From Vandiemenella viatica (lineage: Eukaryota; Arthropoda; Insecta; Orthoptera; Morabidae), in NCBI GenBank assembly GCA_031002005.1, contig CM061914.1:195690685-195754684 (forward strand): DNA of 64,000 nucleotides, written 5' to 3'. Made by a program: the position numbers and the translations under genes. The notes beneath the pieces are model-generated. The model worked only from the letters and a program-made list of their open reading frames with translations, was not told the origin of the DNA and did no database searches. Position 1 is the stretch's first letter. Every line of letters begins with the position of its first letter. This document shows, in pieces, positions 11,065 through 21,407 of this stretch.

Positions 11065-12206
11065 CACTAAAGAGCCAAAGAAACTGGTGCACCTGCCTAA
11101 TACCGTGTAGGGCCCCCGCGAACACGCAGAAGTGCCGCAACTCGACGTGGCATGGACTCCACTAATGTCTGAAGTAGTGCTGGAGGGAACTGACACCATG
11201 CATCCTGCAGGACTGTCCATAAATCCGTAAGAGTACGAGGGGTGGAGATCTCTTCTGGTCGGTACGCTGCAAGACGTCCCAGATATGCTCAATAATGCTC
11301 ATGTCTGAAGACTTTGGTGGCCAGCGGATGTGTTTATACTCAGAAGCAATTCTGGACGTGTGGAGTGTAGCATTGTCCTGCTGGAATTGTCCAAGTCCGT
11401 CGGAATGCACAATGGACATGAATGGATGCAGGTGATCAGCCAGGATGCATACTTACGTGTCACCCGACAGAGTCGTATCTAGACGTATCGGGGGTCCCAT
11501 GTCACTTCAACTGCACACCATTACAGAGCCTCCACCAGCTTGAACAGTCCCCTGCTGACATGTAGGGTCCATGAATTCATGAGGTTGTCTCCATACCCGT
11601 ACACGTCCATCCTCTCGATACAATTGGAAACGAGACTCGGCAGGCCAGGCAACACGTTTCCAATCATCAACAGTCCAATGCCGGTGTTGACGGGCCCAGG
11701 CGAGGCGTAAAGCTTTGTGTCGTGCACTCAGCAAGGGTACACGAGTGGGCCTTCGGCTCCGAAAGCCCATATTGATGATGTTTCGTTGTATAGTTTGCAC
11801 GCTGACACTTGTTGATAGCCCAGCGTTGAAATCAGAAGCAATTTGCGGAAGGGCTGCACTTCAGTCATCGTTGGTTCCGTTCTTGCAGGACTTTTTTTTT
11901 CAGGTGTAGCGATGTCGGAGATTTGATGTTTTACTGGATTCCCGATATTCACTGTTCAATCGTGAAATGGTCGTACGGGAAAATCCCCACCTCATCGCTA
12001 CCTCGGAGATGCTGTGTCCCATATCTCGTGCGCCGACTATAACACCACGTTCCAACTCACTTAAATCGTGATAACCTGCCATTGCCGCAGCAGTAACCGA
12101 TCTAGCCACCTGTTGTCTTGTATAGGCGTTGCCGACCGCAGCGCCGTATTCTGAGTGTTTACATATCTCTGTGTTTGCATACGCCAGTTTCTTTGGCCCT
12201 TAAGTG
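11065..12206 (-). mobile_element. Tc1-like transposon with degraded transposase
   Basis: Ends CACTAAAGAGCCAAAGAAAC and, reversed, CACTTAAGGGCCAAAGAAAC form terminal inverted repeats (17-18 of 20 match), each flanked by TA (11063-11064, 12207-12208). The transposase is on the minus strand in several frames. The helix-turn-helix start is at 11900-12109 (MAGYHDLSELERGVIVGARD, then SISEVAMRWGFSRTTISR). The middle is at 11507-11800 (MGFRSRRPTRVPLLSARHK, then HWTVDDWKRVAWPAESRFQL with catalytic Asp region). The C-terminal part is at 11162-11419 (FQQDNATLHTSR, then WPPKSSDMSIIEHIWDVLQR). Only 28 residues separate the second Asp from the Glu, fewer than the usual 34 or more, so part of the catalytic core is deleted. 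At least three frameshifts. Confidence 0.9.
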
Positions 12207-12665
12207 TATATTATTTCTATGGTTGTTTTTGTCACAAGCTATTATGTCCCTTCAAACTTAACCAAAATCTATGAATGAGGCGTCATATTAAAGCTTTGGT
12301 CTTCGCTTTGGACACCTCATGGTTTTTTAGAAATGTATTTTTTCGAAATTCGACCCTTAAAGGGATAAAAATGTAATAATTTCTAAAATGCTGTTTTTGT
12401 ATCACGGACTATTTACCTTCTTCCATACCTAACTGAAATCGTTAAATGAAATATCGTTTTAAAGATTAAAATCTTCGCTTTGGTGACATCATATATTAAG
12501 ACAGGAATTTTCCGAATCCCTTAATATCTAACCGCTATAGATAAATGAGGTATCATTCATTATAAACACGAAGGTCTCCGCCGTGGTCACATCATATTTT
12601 AAGAAAGAATTTTTCGGAATTTGATGCTTGAAAGGAAGAACTTTATCGAACTGACATTCCATGCA
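12207..12665 (+). repeat. Second block of the satellite-like repeat
   Basis: About 2.5 diverged units of the repeat at 6.0-6.56 kb, beginning right beside the Tc1-like element: TTTTTGTCACAAGCTATTAT, AACCAAAATCTATGAATGAG, GATTAAAATCTTCGCTTTGG, GACATCATAT, AATTTTTCGGAATTTGA. Unit starts near 12230, 12400 and 12515; the last interval is shortened. Confidence 0.7.
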
Positions 12666-13059
12666 TGTCACCGATATATACTGATACATTTTGACAAACC
12701 TACTCACTGCTAAATGAAATAAAAGGTTGCTAGCCTACTGCTTTAGCTATAAGGGCATATTAAGCCTCAGGAAACAGGTACAGATGTGAAGAGCAGGAAA
12801 TGTTGCCTGTTTCGAGTACAGCCTAATCCTGTTACGTGACGTTGTTATGCTGGCGACCGTATGAGCTGCGGCTTTGGTCTTTTGAGCGTTGCTTTCACAG
12901 GTAAAGCCCTGCGCGTCCCTGTAGCTCCAGCTACCAATTAGCGTCCCACCAACTAATTACCGAGTCCGCTTCAGAAATCGATACCGGCGGATCGACTCGA
13001 GGGTATCGGCACAGATTTTGGATGTCCCCCGAGAACGAAATACAACAACAGGGCGTACG
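12666..13059. other. No recognisable gene
   Basis: No coding or repeat signal recognised. Confidence 0.4.
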
Positions 13060-14125
13060 GGGCGTACATAAACCACGTAGCTTCATTCGGCCTCTTGTGA
13101 ACCCCCCCCCCCCGACGTAGCACGTAGCTTATTCCCCTAATAATCTAGATGTTACATCGGGTGTACCTCAAGGAAGTTAAATAGGACCTCTTCTTTTCTT
13201 AATTTTTATAAAGATCTCGGAGACAAAGTGAAAAGCCTTTTTAGATTGTTTGCTGATGATGCGGTAATTTATAGGGAAGTAAGGAATTTGGCCGATTGTT
13301 TACAAATTGAGTGTGATCTGGATGTTATTTTGGCATGGTGTACTGAGTGGCAACTCACACTAAATATTAAAAAGTGTAAGACAATGAGAATAACTAACAG
13401 AAAGAATCCGATTGTTCAGAAAAACGAGGTAAACAGTTCAGTTATTGATATGGTCGATTCTATGAAATATTTGGTAGTAACAATACAAAGGAACATGAAA
13501 TGGGACTTACATATTAATAGATTGGTAGGTAGAGCTAATTCTAGGCTGCGGTTCCTACGTCGAATCACGAAAAATTGTAATGAACAAACAAAGGAGATAG
13601 CGTACAAATCTCTTGTGCGTCCACATTTGGATTATTGTTGAGCCATTTGGGACCCGTTTCGTAAGGGATTGATCGAAAGTATATAGAAAGTACAGAGAAG
13701 AGCTGCTCGATTCGTGACCGCTTGCTACAGTCCTTATGAAAGCGTCACAGAACTGATTAGTAGACTAGGCTGGGAGTCTCTGGTAGATAGACGACGCACG
13801 TTTCATATAAACTTATTAGTAAACATGTGTACTCCCACTTTCGCTTACGAGTGTATTGAAATACTTCGTCCACCAACCTATTTTGGTCGGAATGACAGGA
13901 AAGATAAGATTAGAGAAATAAGGTGCCACACTGATTCTTATATGAATTCATTTTTCCCTCGTACCATTAGGGATTGGAATGCAGAATAAAGAGATAAGCT
14001 TTGGTGCTGAGTACCCTCTGCCACCCACAATTTTGTGAATTGCAAAGTTTATATGTAGATGTAGATGTCTTGATTCCAGAAGACATTTTGTACTGTTTTC
14101 TCTTGTGAGACTATTGTAAACTACA
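13060..14125. mobile_element. MITE-G (ACGTAG-rich ends), split by a LINE
   Basis: The left part 13060-13141 reads GGGCGTACATAAACCACGTAG, a C-run, and GACGTAGCACGTAGCTTATT. The right part 14069-14125 reads GAAGACATTTTGTACTG, TTTTCTCTTGTGAGACTATT. Both align, in order, with the reverse of the complete copy at 18311-18698. The LINE between them (13142-14068) therefore inserted into this MITE. The far end of the MITE is missing after 14125. Confidence 0.75.
13142..14068 (+). mobile_element. LINE family A, 5'-truncated (copy A2)
   Basis: Starts in the RT at the GVPQGS region and runs to the 3' end, finishing with TGTAGATGTAGATGT. It encodes FRLFADDAVIYREVRNL (catalytic LFADD intact), the RT thumb, LVRPHLDYC, VQRRAARFVTACYSPYESV and the C-terminal PRTIRDWNAE. 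Stops interrupt it after PQGS, after LDYC (TGA near 13640) and before KVQRR. The non-coding tail contains CACCCTCTGCCACCCACAAT, shared by all family A 3' ends. 5' truncation is typical of target-primed reverse transcription. Confidence 0.9.
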
Positions 14126-14126
14126 C

Positions 14127-14250
14127 ACATAGGAGAGGACTGGAACAAGGTGGTGACAGAGAGGTGGTGGGAAGATAGAAGGAAATGGAGAGGTTAAGCA
14201 GACCCGGCCAGAGGCTGGAAACTGTTGAGGATGATGATGATAATGTTTAC
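14127..14250 (+). repeat. Probable LINE C-terminal tail fragment
   Basis: Reads EDWNKVVTERWWEDRRKW then GLADPARG in one frame before a GATGATGATGATAATG tract. This resembles the extreme C-terminus of endonuclease-type LINEs that end in a (GAT)n-like tail. Too short to assign to a family. Confidence 0.4.
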
Positions 14251-16003
14251 GTCGCAGTGTGTACCTAATTGGTTTAGTGTGTTTTGTGACCATAGTTGGG
14301 GTGTTGGTGGTTTATTTCGCGTGGTGAGTTTGAGTGTGTTAGACGTGAATCTCGTGGCGGCTGCCTTTGTCTCACCTGCGCCATCAAATATGCAGCGCTT
14401 TCGACCGGCTGCCTACCTGTAGGGGCAGACTTAAGCCCTCCGCCCTCTGCCCTTTAACAGCGTACACCCTTACCTCCTTCAAGTCCATAGCCAGAATAAT
14501 AATTCGCTTCCTTCCAACACATTTACCTTAATTTTTCTGTTGAGAGTCTGTAGAAATATTTGCTGTCTACAATATTCCTCAACTAAAACAGTAGTAATAA
14601 ACACGCTGCCATTTTGAAGCACACTGAATGGCGTCTAATATTACTACCTGCCAATCGGAACTTCTGTTTCTACTGATTCTTATAAAACACGGTCGCCACA
14701 GTGAGATGGTTATTGGAAAAAAAATGTTTTTATTATTTGTATCCACACACTTTAATGAACTGATAGACACAGAACTGTCCAACCACCGACTGATATTTTC
14801 CAATAAGATCAATTACATCACCAGCAATTATGATTATCCAACGACTGCCAGTCCTTTAGCCAAAATTGAGACATGTTTATACCAACTAGTCACATTAATT
14901 TCAGCACGTCAAAGAAACAATTTTTTTTAATCACTTTATATATAGTGGCAACACTAGTCCACCACATTTGATGATACACTCGTTTCTCCACCAACCACAG
15001 TTTTTTGTTTCACCGAGACGGCAATGCGAATTAGTTTAGCTTCTCGCAATATAATTATAATTCCACATATTGTGAACATAAAAAACTTTATAGCCGTACA
15101 ATTCTGTTAGCATAAGTTCCCACTATACCAGCGAACATCACGGAACTTACTAGAATACATTAGCAAAGATTCCATTTTTGTAGTCAATCCAGCGATACCG
15201 ATCTGTAACATTTGGTATCAACCTTGAATGTCCCACAGCAAAATGATAAAATAACTAATCAAACAATAAAAATAATGGAATTAGGTGGGCCTTTGATTAG
15301 TAATATGATAAGTCCTAGTTTGGAAACCATAGTATTTAATAGCTATAATTTGATTGTGTCGTCGTATAACGAATTAGTGACATGCCACTAACGTCCACTT
15401 AATATTACTTTTAAGCCTCAAGCTATCAGCTACAGATAGTGGTCTAAATTCCAGTTTGGTGATATAATAATTTTTTTAATAGTATTTTCAACAAATGCGA
15501 CGACCATAATTCCTTATGTTAATCAGAAGTAATTTACTAAATATCTACCGATATTACTACTTGATAATCAATTAATAAATTTGTTCTTTGCCTTTGAACT
15601 CATCGAGGTTACATTTTATACTTGCTATAATTGACAAATTGTTATCATAATAAATATTGACAAGATAATATGGTTTACAAATTACGATTAATTGTATTTA
15701 TTTTGCATTAAACAATTCGAGAGTAAAATAAATACATTCGGAGTTGAGCTTTTACCACATAATATCATAATCCAACATTCGTCAGCTATGCAATGAGGAG
15801 TGAATTATTTCCAGAATACCGAAAAATATCGGTTAATTGTTTTTAAAAGAAACAGATGGAATTTCATACTTTTACAAGAGTATCAAACGCTTGTTTATAA
15901 CCCCGAGAAGTGTATGTATTGTAAATATTAAAAGAAAGAATAACATTATAAAATAAGCTCGCCAGTCAAACTGTCGCTGCGTGTTACTTATTCACGGGGG
16001 CGC
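14251..16003. other. No recognisable gene, AT-rich
   Basis: Very AT-rich, especially 14900-15960. The longest open frame (14628-14930, plus, 100 codons) shows no known motif. Nothing recognised. Confidence 0.5.
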
Positions 16004-16031
16004 GTTTCGCCTCTCCTCGAGGCATCCTCAG
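16004..16031 (-). ncRNA. Hammerhead-ribozyme-like motif (family HH-1)
   Basis: On the minus strand CTGAGGA (16025-16031), one extra U, a perfect 5-bp helix GCCTC/GAGGC closed by loop GAGGA, then GAAACGCG. This is the cleanest helix II in family HH-1. A TATATATG tract lies upstream on the motif strand, as in the other HH-1 copies. The cleavage triplet position reads GCC rather than NUH, and flanking stem I is not evident. Confidence 0.5.
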
Positions 16032-16373
16032 CGTACGCTGTTAGACATATATATGTGAATCACAACGTCACTGACATTTTGGTTTATATATTCTCGGTAT
16101 CTGAATTTTGTACATGACGTTTTGTTAACAAACGATAAAACTAGAAATCATATGGTTACAACCACGTCTCAATCGTAGGCTACAATATGATTTCTGTACA
16201 CATCATATGTAAACAAAACATCATGTACAATATTCAAATCACAGTGAACGTATGAAGAGGTTTTGGGAAGAGAAGAGGAAGAAGAGAAATACAAACAAAA
16301 ACTGAATAATCGTGAATAATCTGAGTTTAAACACTGTACTCAAGGGCAATAATGATTAATAATAATAATAATT

Positions 16374-17380
16374 AGGGTTGGGATCTTTATGACAAAAAAG
16401 AGAGAAATATGCAGGCAAGTATGACCTTTAAAATGGGTAAATATGACCTAATAATGAAAAAATATGACAAAACATTTAAACTTACCATGAATTAAAACAT
16501 GTTCAATTATACATCATTTATTTTATCTAGTAGTGTCGCTTTGACGTAGACAGCATAATTTGCTTCCGTGCACTCGCTGCACCATTGGGAAATTAATATT
16601 TACGTCTTTTCGTTGAAGTAGCTTTAATTTCAGATAATTTACAGAATAGAACTCTTTCATCTGTACTACAATACTCCTCTCCAAATTACCTTACTTAATT
16701 TCGTACTTTCAGAAAATTTTATTTTCGGCATGGCGGTAGGTCTGCTCACTGATCCACTGCAGATTTAACGATGACTGAGGATATTTCAATGAGGTTTTGA
16801 TTGACGCGGAACATTAGGTTTAAAGAGTGACAATAATGTATTAGTTTAATTCTTGACTGCTGAATTCTGACAACACTGAAAATAATTTCACCCCCCCCCC
16901 CCACCTGTATAGCACAAGTACAGTTCTGTGAATAATTATCTCAATTTCTTCTTATCTATACCTAACGAATTCCCGGTACTATTTAAAAACTACCAGATTT
17001 TTCCTCAAAATATGACCATAAATATTATCGAAATATGACCAAAACTAGAAAAATGGTCTGAATATGCATTTATATGCTATATAAAATACATTTTAATACA
17101 ATCAGAAACGTTGAATCAGTGTTTAATTTGACATTTCAGCTCGAGAAATATGACTTGTCTTCGGGAGGACGGCGGTTCGAATCCCCGTCCGAGCATGCAG
17201 ATTTGGGTTTTCCATGGTTTCGCAAATCACTCCAGGCAAATGCCGGGATGCTTCTTTCAAAAGGCCATGGCCGAATTTCTTCCCATTCCTTGCCTCCCAT
17301 CCTTTCCCGTCTCTAAAAGACCTCGCTGTTAGAGAGACGTTAAGCAGATAAAAAAATGACTTGTCCTAAAGATCCGAACC
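16374..17380 (+). mobile_element. Non-autonomous DNA element, copy 1 of an opposite-strand pair
   Basis: The left end reads GGGTTGGGATCTTTATGAC and the right end, reversed, reads GGTTCGGATCTTTAGGAC, so the ends are terminal inverted repeats of about 18-20 bp. Both flanks carry repeated AAATATGACC-like motifs. The reverse complement of most of it matches 19132-19887, for example around GCTTCCGTGCACTCGCTGCA, GCATGGCGGTAGGTCTGC and AACGTTGAATCAGTG. A 5'-truncated SINE (17160-17355) lies near its right end. AGGG-type ends would suit a hAT relative, but I could not define a target duplication. Confidence 0.65.
17160..17355 (+). mobile_element. SINE family 1, 5'-truncated
   Basis: Begins inside the tRNA-like head at TTCGGGAGGAC, keeps the B box GGTTCGAATCC and full body, ends GTTAAGCAGATAAAAAA. 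Flanked by perfect 10-bp duplications ATGACTTGTC (17150-17159, 17356-17365). The A box is missing, so it probably cannot be transcribed. The duplications show it integrated in this truncated form. Confidence 0.92.
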
Positions 17381-17787
17381 ATAATGATAATAATAATAAA
17401 GTATGCCGATCTGAGGCTGCGCACAATAGCTCGGATGTGGCGGCCATCTTCCAGTTCAGCTCACTGCTTCCCGTGGTCGCCACACTACAGCTCTGTAAGG
17501 ACTCCTTTAAAAGGCGCGAGTTGTTATTCAGTGCCCTGCTTTTTATTTGCTGCTTCCAGAGTCTCTGGGACGGCCATTTATCTTGCGCAACAACAAAAAC
17601 AAAGAGATAAATTGAGAAGGCCGCAACTGGGCGCCATCTCTCATGGCCACGTGATGCTGCGGAAGTCGGAACTGTGTCGAGCTGGCGGGAAGACACCCTG
17701 TGTCGGCTGGAGTGAGCGTGGACACGCAGCTACGGAACTCTGTTCGCTTATGACGTCAGCTTAGCCGTGCTCGTTAAGGCGCTGGAT
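17381..17787. other. No recognisable gene
   Basis: Overlapping open frames on both strands (for example 17384-17764 plus, 17340-17696 minus) have no recognisable domain and no consistent coding signal. Confidence 0.4.
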
Positions 17788-17935
17788 CCGCAGTACAATG
17801 CATCAGATTCACGAAGCAACCACAGAAGCAATTTAATGGCTGCATCCGTTGGTCATCAGTCGGTAGTAACATCCATGATTATTTCTATTAATTGTAATTT
17901 AAAGTAGTTATTGTTTTTATGTGTTCTGTCAGTTG
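17788..17935 (+). repeat. 3' tail of a Jockey-like LINE (family JB)
   Basis: TACAATGCATCAGATTCACG, AAGCAACCACAGAAGCA and GGCTGCATCCGTTGG match the 3' end of the copy at 60.56-60.66 kb almost base for base, then drift apart. Only the last coding residues and the 3' UTR are present. Confidence 0.75.
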
Positions 17936-18310
17936 ATGTTGTGTTAGCATTTCTGTTTACGTATGGACTGTCCACTGGTCCGACGCCTGTTCACACCTCG
18001 AGGTGCCCGACAGCCTGGTGGATATGCACCGCCTCGTCCAATAAGCGCGCCGCCTCTGGCAGCCAATGCAATCAGGAAATCATTAGAGGTTTTTTCCGCG
18101 TCGCCCACGCGCCTTTGTGATGCAAATAGCGCCGCCTCCCTCTAACTCGCACCCCAGCGCCCCACACCCGGGTGGTGGTTCCAAAACTCAGCGCACGTTC
18201 GTATACAAAATATTAAACCAATGACAGTAAATAACACAATATTACGACCACCCAACCACTATTGCTTTGAGCTAGTGCCCCACGTTGGGTCCCAATTCAA
18301 GTTAGTAAGG
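17936..18310. other. GC-rich segment with CCAAT and octamer matches
   Basis: Contains two CCAAT matches (about 18039 and 18063) and ATGCAAAT (18120-18127) in GC-richer DNA. Such motifs occur in polymerase II promoters, but no TATA or initiator arrangement or downstream coding exon is evident. More likely an unrecognised repeat. Confidence 0.25.
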
Positions 18311-18698
18311 CAGTTTCCATAAACTACGTGGCTTGGTCTAGGGGGGGGGGGGTTGGCTGGAAAGTACGATGAGCTACGTGGGGAGTGGGGGTGGGGGAAG
18401 TGTCGGAGCCAAGGCACGTAGCTTTCCATTAATATTATTTGTCACAGTTGAAATGAGGTACAGAACACTCAACAGCATGTGGATATTTACTTCCATCATT
18501 TAATTATCGATAATAATTTACGATAGTCTGACAAGAGAAAACAGCACGGTATTTCTTCTTTAATCGATAGGGAAAAAACTACGTGCTACGTGGGGTAGGG
18601 GGCGGGGGTAGAGAGAAAAGTCACGTCGAGCTATGCGAGGGTAGGGGGGGAGTTCACAGGAGGCCAAAATGGAACTACGTGGTTTATGGACGCCCCCC
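18311..18698. mobile_element. MITE-G, complete copy
   Basis: About 388 bp with inverted ends: left TTCCATAAACTACGTGGC; right, reversed, CGTCCATAAACCACGTAG. Both ends carry G- or C-runs and repeated ACGTAG and GTAGCACGTAG motifs, giving a largely symmetric structure. No coding capacity. Related sequence lies at 13.06-14.13 kb and 36415-36455. Superfamily not assigned. Confidence 0.75.
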
Positions 18699-19131
18699 AG
18701 CCATTGTAATAAAAGGATTTCCTTCGCCCTTAATAAATTATTAATTATTAAGGTTGTTTTTATGAATACTTAGGAAAAACAACGGGTTAATTTTACTGAA
18801 TGAAATAAGAGAAGCAAAAAGTACTTAAACATAGAATTCATCAAAAAATACGAATACATATAATATCAAGCGAGATATGAAAATCAGCTGGTGGTACAAC
18901 AAATGCAGAAAACTATAACCCCAGCTGCCAGTCTTTGCACAAAGCGATTATTTTCAAAATATCGGCTTGTAACAAAGCGCAGTCGTTCTGCACAATAGCA
19001 TCATTTGTTTCGTAATTTTATTTATAACACAAACAGAACTCCACTGAACATACAAACACGACAATAATCCGCCCGTAACACTTAATATACGTTCCATTAG
19101 TTGAAATAATAATAAAACGTCGTCGAGGAAA
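18699..19131. other. No recognisable gene, AT-rich
   Basis: No coding or repeat signal recognised. Confidence 0.4.
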
Positions 19132-19887
19132 ATGCTGAATTAAACACTGATTCAACGTTTCTTATTGTATTTTATACAGCGTATAAATACATATTCAGAC
19201 CATTTTTCTAGTTTTGGTCATATTACGATAATATTTATGGTCATATACTCATATTTTGAGGAAAAATCTGGTAATTGTTAATAGTACTAGATACACATGA
19301 GAAGAAATTAAGATAATTATTACTCCTATTGTACATTGGAGGAAAAACCAAACCAATTGTCACTGAAATGGTCACAATTCACCAGTGAAGAATTAAAGTT
19401 ATGCATTATTGTGACTCTCTAAACGTAATGTTCCGCCCGCCTTTTAATCTCGACAATGCAGCAGCAGCAGCATGCCTGTGTCGAGCCGCGTCCAATCAAT
19501 ATCTCAATGAAATATCCTCAGTCATCGTCAAATCTGCAGTGGATAAGTGAGTAGACCTACCAACATGCCGAAAATAGATTTTTCTGAAAGTGCGAAGTTA
19601 CGTAAGGGATTTAGAGAGGAGTGTTTTAGTACAGATGAAAGAGTTCTATTCAGTAAATTGTGTGAAATTAAAGTGACTTCAACAAAGCGATTTAAAATTT
19701 AATTTCCCAATGGTGCAGTGAGTGCACGGAAGCAAGTTATGCTGTCTACATGAAAGCGACGCTACTAGACAAAATAAATGATTTGTAATTGAGCATGTTT
19801 TGGTGTATAGTAAATTTAAATGTTTGGTCATATTTTGTAATTTTTAGGTCATATTACTCTACGTTTTTGGTCCTGAAGATCCGAACC
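19132..19887 (-). mobile_element. Non-autonomous DNA element, copy 2 of the pair
   Basis: Matches copy 1 (16374-17380) in opposite orientation. The right end keeps GGTCCTGAAGATCCGAACC; the left end stops at AACACTGATTCAACG, so one terminal repeat is lost. A short plus-strand open frame from ATG at 19565 (MPKIDFSESAKLRKGF, then LFSKLCEIK) may be a remnant of a zinc-finger-type transposase N-terminus, but it stops after about 45 codons. (AGC)n occurs near 19460. Confidence 0.65.
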
Positions 19888-20177
19888 CCACTTATCAGCA
19901 AGGAGACGGCTGTAGCTTCACCTCTACAGAAACTTCCTTCTGTTCTATTATCACCGTCACGCGTATCGACATGACGCGTTGCCGAGTGAAAAAATAAAAC
20001 CAAGCGCACACGCTCAGCCGTTCTGTGACCTTCCTTCGGATCGTCACGAATTCCGCCATCACAGCGGTAATTCTGTAAAACAGCTCGCGGAAATGCAACC
20101 TCAAGCAACCAAAGCAACAAATTAGTGGTAATTTACTAGGGGGCAACACCGACGCATAACTGAATCGTCTCACTTAA

Positions 20178-21403
20178 GTCTGGTTCGCACTAGGCTAGTA
20201 ATTTGGTCGAGTAACGAGTAATTTAGTAAGTAACCGTGTATAAACAACTATAATTTACTGGAGTAGTTTAAATAGTAGTTTAGTCGAGTTGATCCGTTCT
20301 GTTCTATCTGGCGAGTAGCTCCCCCCACCACGCGCCACTGCGTGCTATACAAGTCTCAACCTGTCGCTTAGTCGAGTTTATTAGCTGCACAAAAAAGACG
20401 TTTCACCGGCGCAAAGAAACAATTTTAAAATTTGTTTCTAAATATGTAGAACATGAATGCTTGTAGAATATTAAGTCCCCGCACTATAAAACAAACAAAG
20501 GAAGCAATCTGCACACATGGATTTGGAAATTACGGTGAACATACCTACCTCCATTTGGTGAGAAGTAAATTAAATTGAATATTAAAAACATCTACTTTGT
20601 GCACAATTGCATTAATTATTTTATTACAATTGCATCTAGAACATACAATAACATTTAATTATTACTATTGTTATTAGAAGTAGTACCTAACGCAATAAAA
20701 AAATTTTTGGAATGATATACTCGCAGAAGTAAAGTAATAATAATGATAAAGTAGTCAAATAATTTAGGCGGCGGTACTGAAGCAGTTTATATTCATTGAA
20801 AAGAATGATTCAGTTCACTGGATGCATCCCTACGAAACATTACTTCAATTCCTTTAATGTTTCTTAGATTCTTTGTGATGAATTAGGAAACAGCTGATTT
20901 CCGTGTATGAATACGAGGTGTGAGTGTCCTTAAACCACATCCGGTGACAATAAAGTAGAGAACTGACAGTAATTATGTAATTGCATTTCTTAAATAGGTA
21001 TCTTCACCCTTCATGTCAGAGTGAATTTTCATTAACACAAAATTTACACAAACTTTGGACATTCTGAAACTATTCTTATCGATCTTCTAATGCTAATTAA
21101 TTCAGAAGACAATTTGTAGCTCGTAGTTCATCACTTCTATTACTCCATTTTCGTAACCATTGCTTTTTTTTTTACTTTATTCGCATAAACTTCTTCATCC
21201 ATCTCTTCTAAAATAGCCATCAACCTGAGTTTTATCAGCTCATTCACTTTGTTGCGTTGCAACCTGTTCATCTGGCAAAGTACCACTAAACTTGTGTGTT
21301 CTGTACTCTACCGTAGTGCGAACGATTTTTGAGCAGTAGCGAGTAGTTTAGCTACTGAGGTACTCACCAGTCGACTAAATTACTAGCCTAGTGCGAACCA
21401 GCC
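20178..21403. mobile_element. TTAA-flanked non-autonomous DNA transposon
   Basis: 1226 bp with inverted ends: left GTCTGGTTCGCACTAGGCTA and right, reversed, GGCTGGTTCGCACTAGGCTA. They continue about 12 bp further (GTAATTTNGTCGA). Flanked by TTAA at 20174-20177 and 21404-21407. TTAA targets are used by piggyBac, Kolobok and Looper groups; the ends do not fix which. No transposase frame. Subterminal GTAATTTAGTCGAG-like motifs repeat inside both ends. Confidence 0.8.
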
Positions 21404-21407
21404 TTAA

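Noticed and set aside
10150..11292. Several 60-118-codon frames on both strands
   Set aside because: Frames overlap in most phases, show no domain and lie in GC-rich sequence where stops are rare.
17340..17764. 118- and 126-codon frames on opposite strands
   Set aside because: They overlap each other, no domain is recognised, and one begins in a SINE tail.
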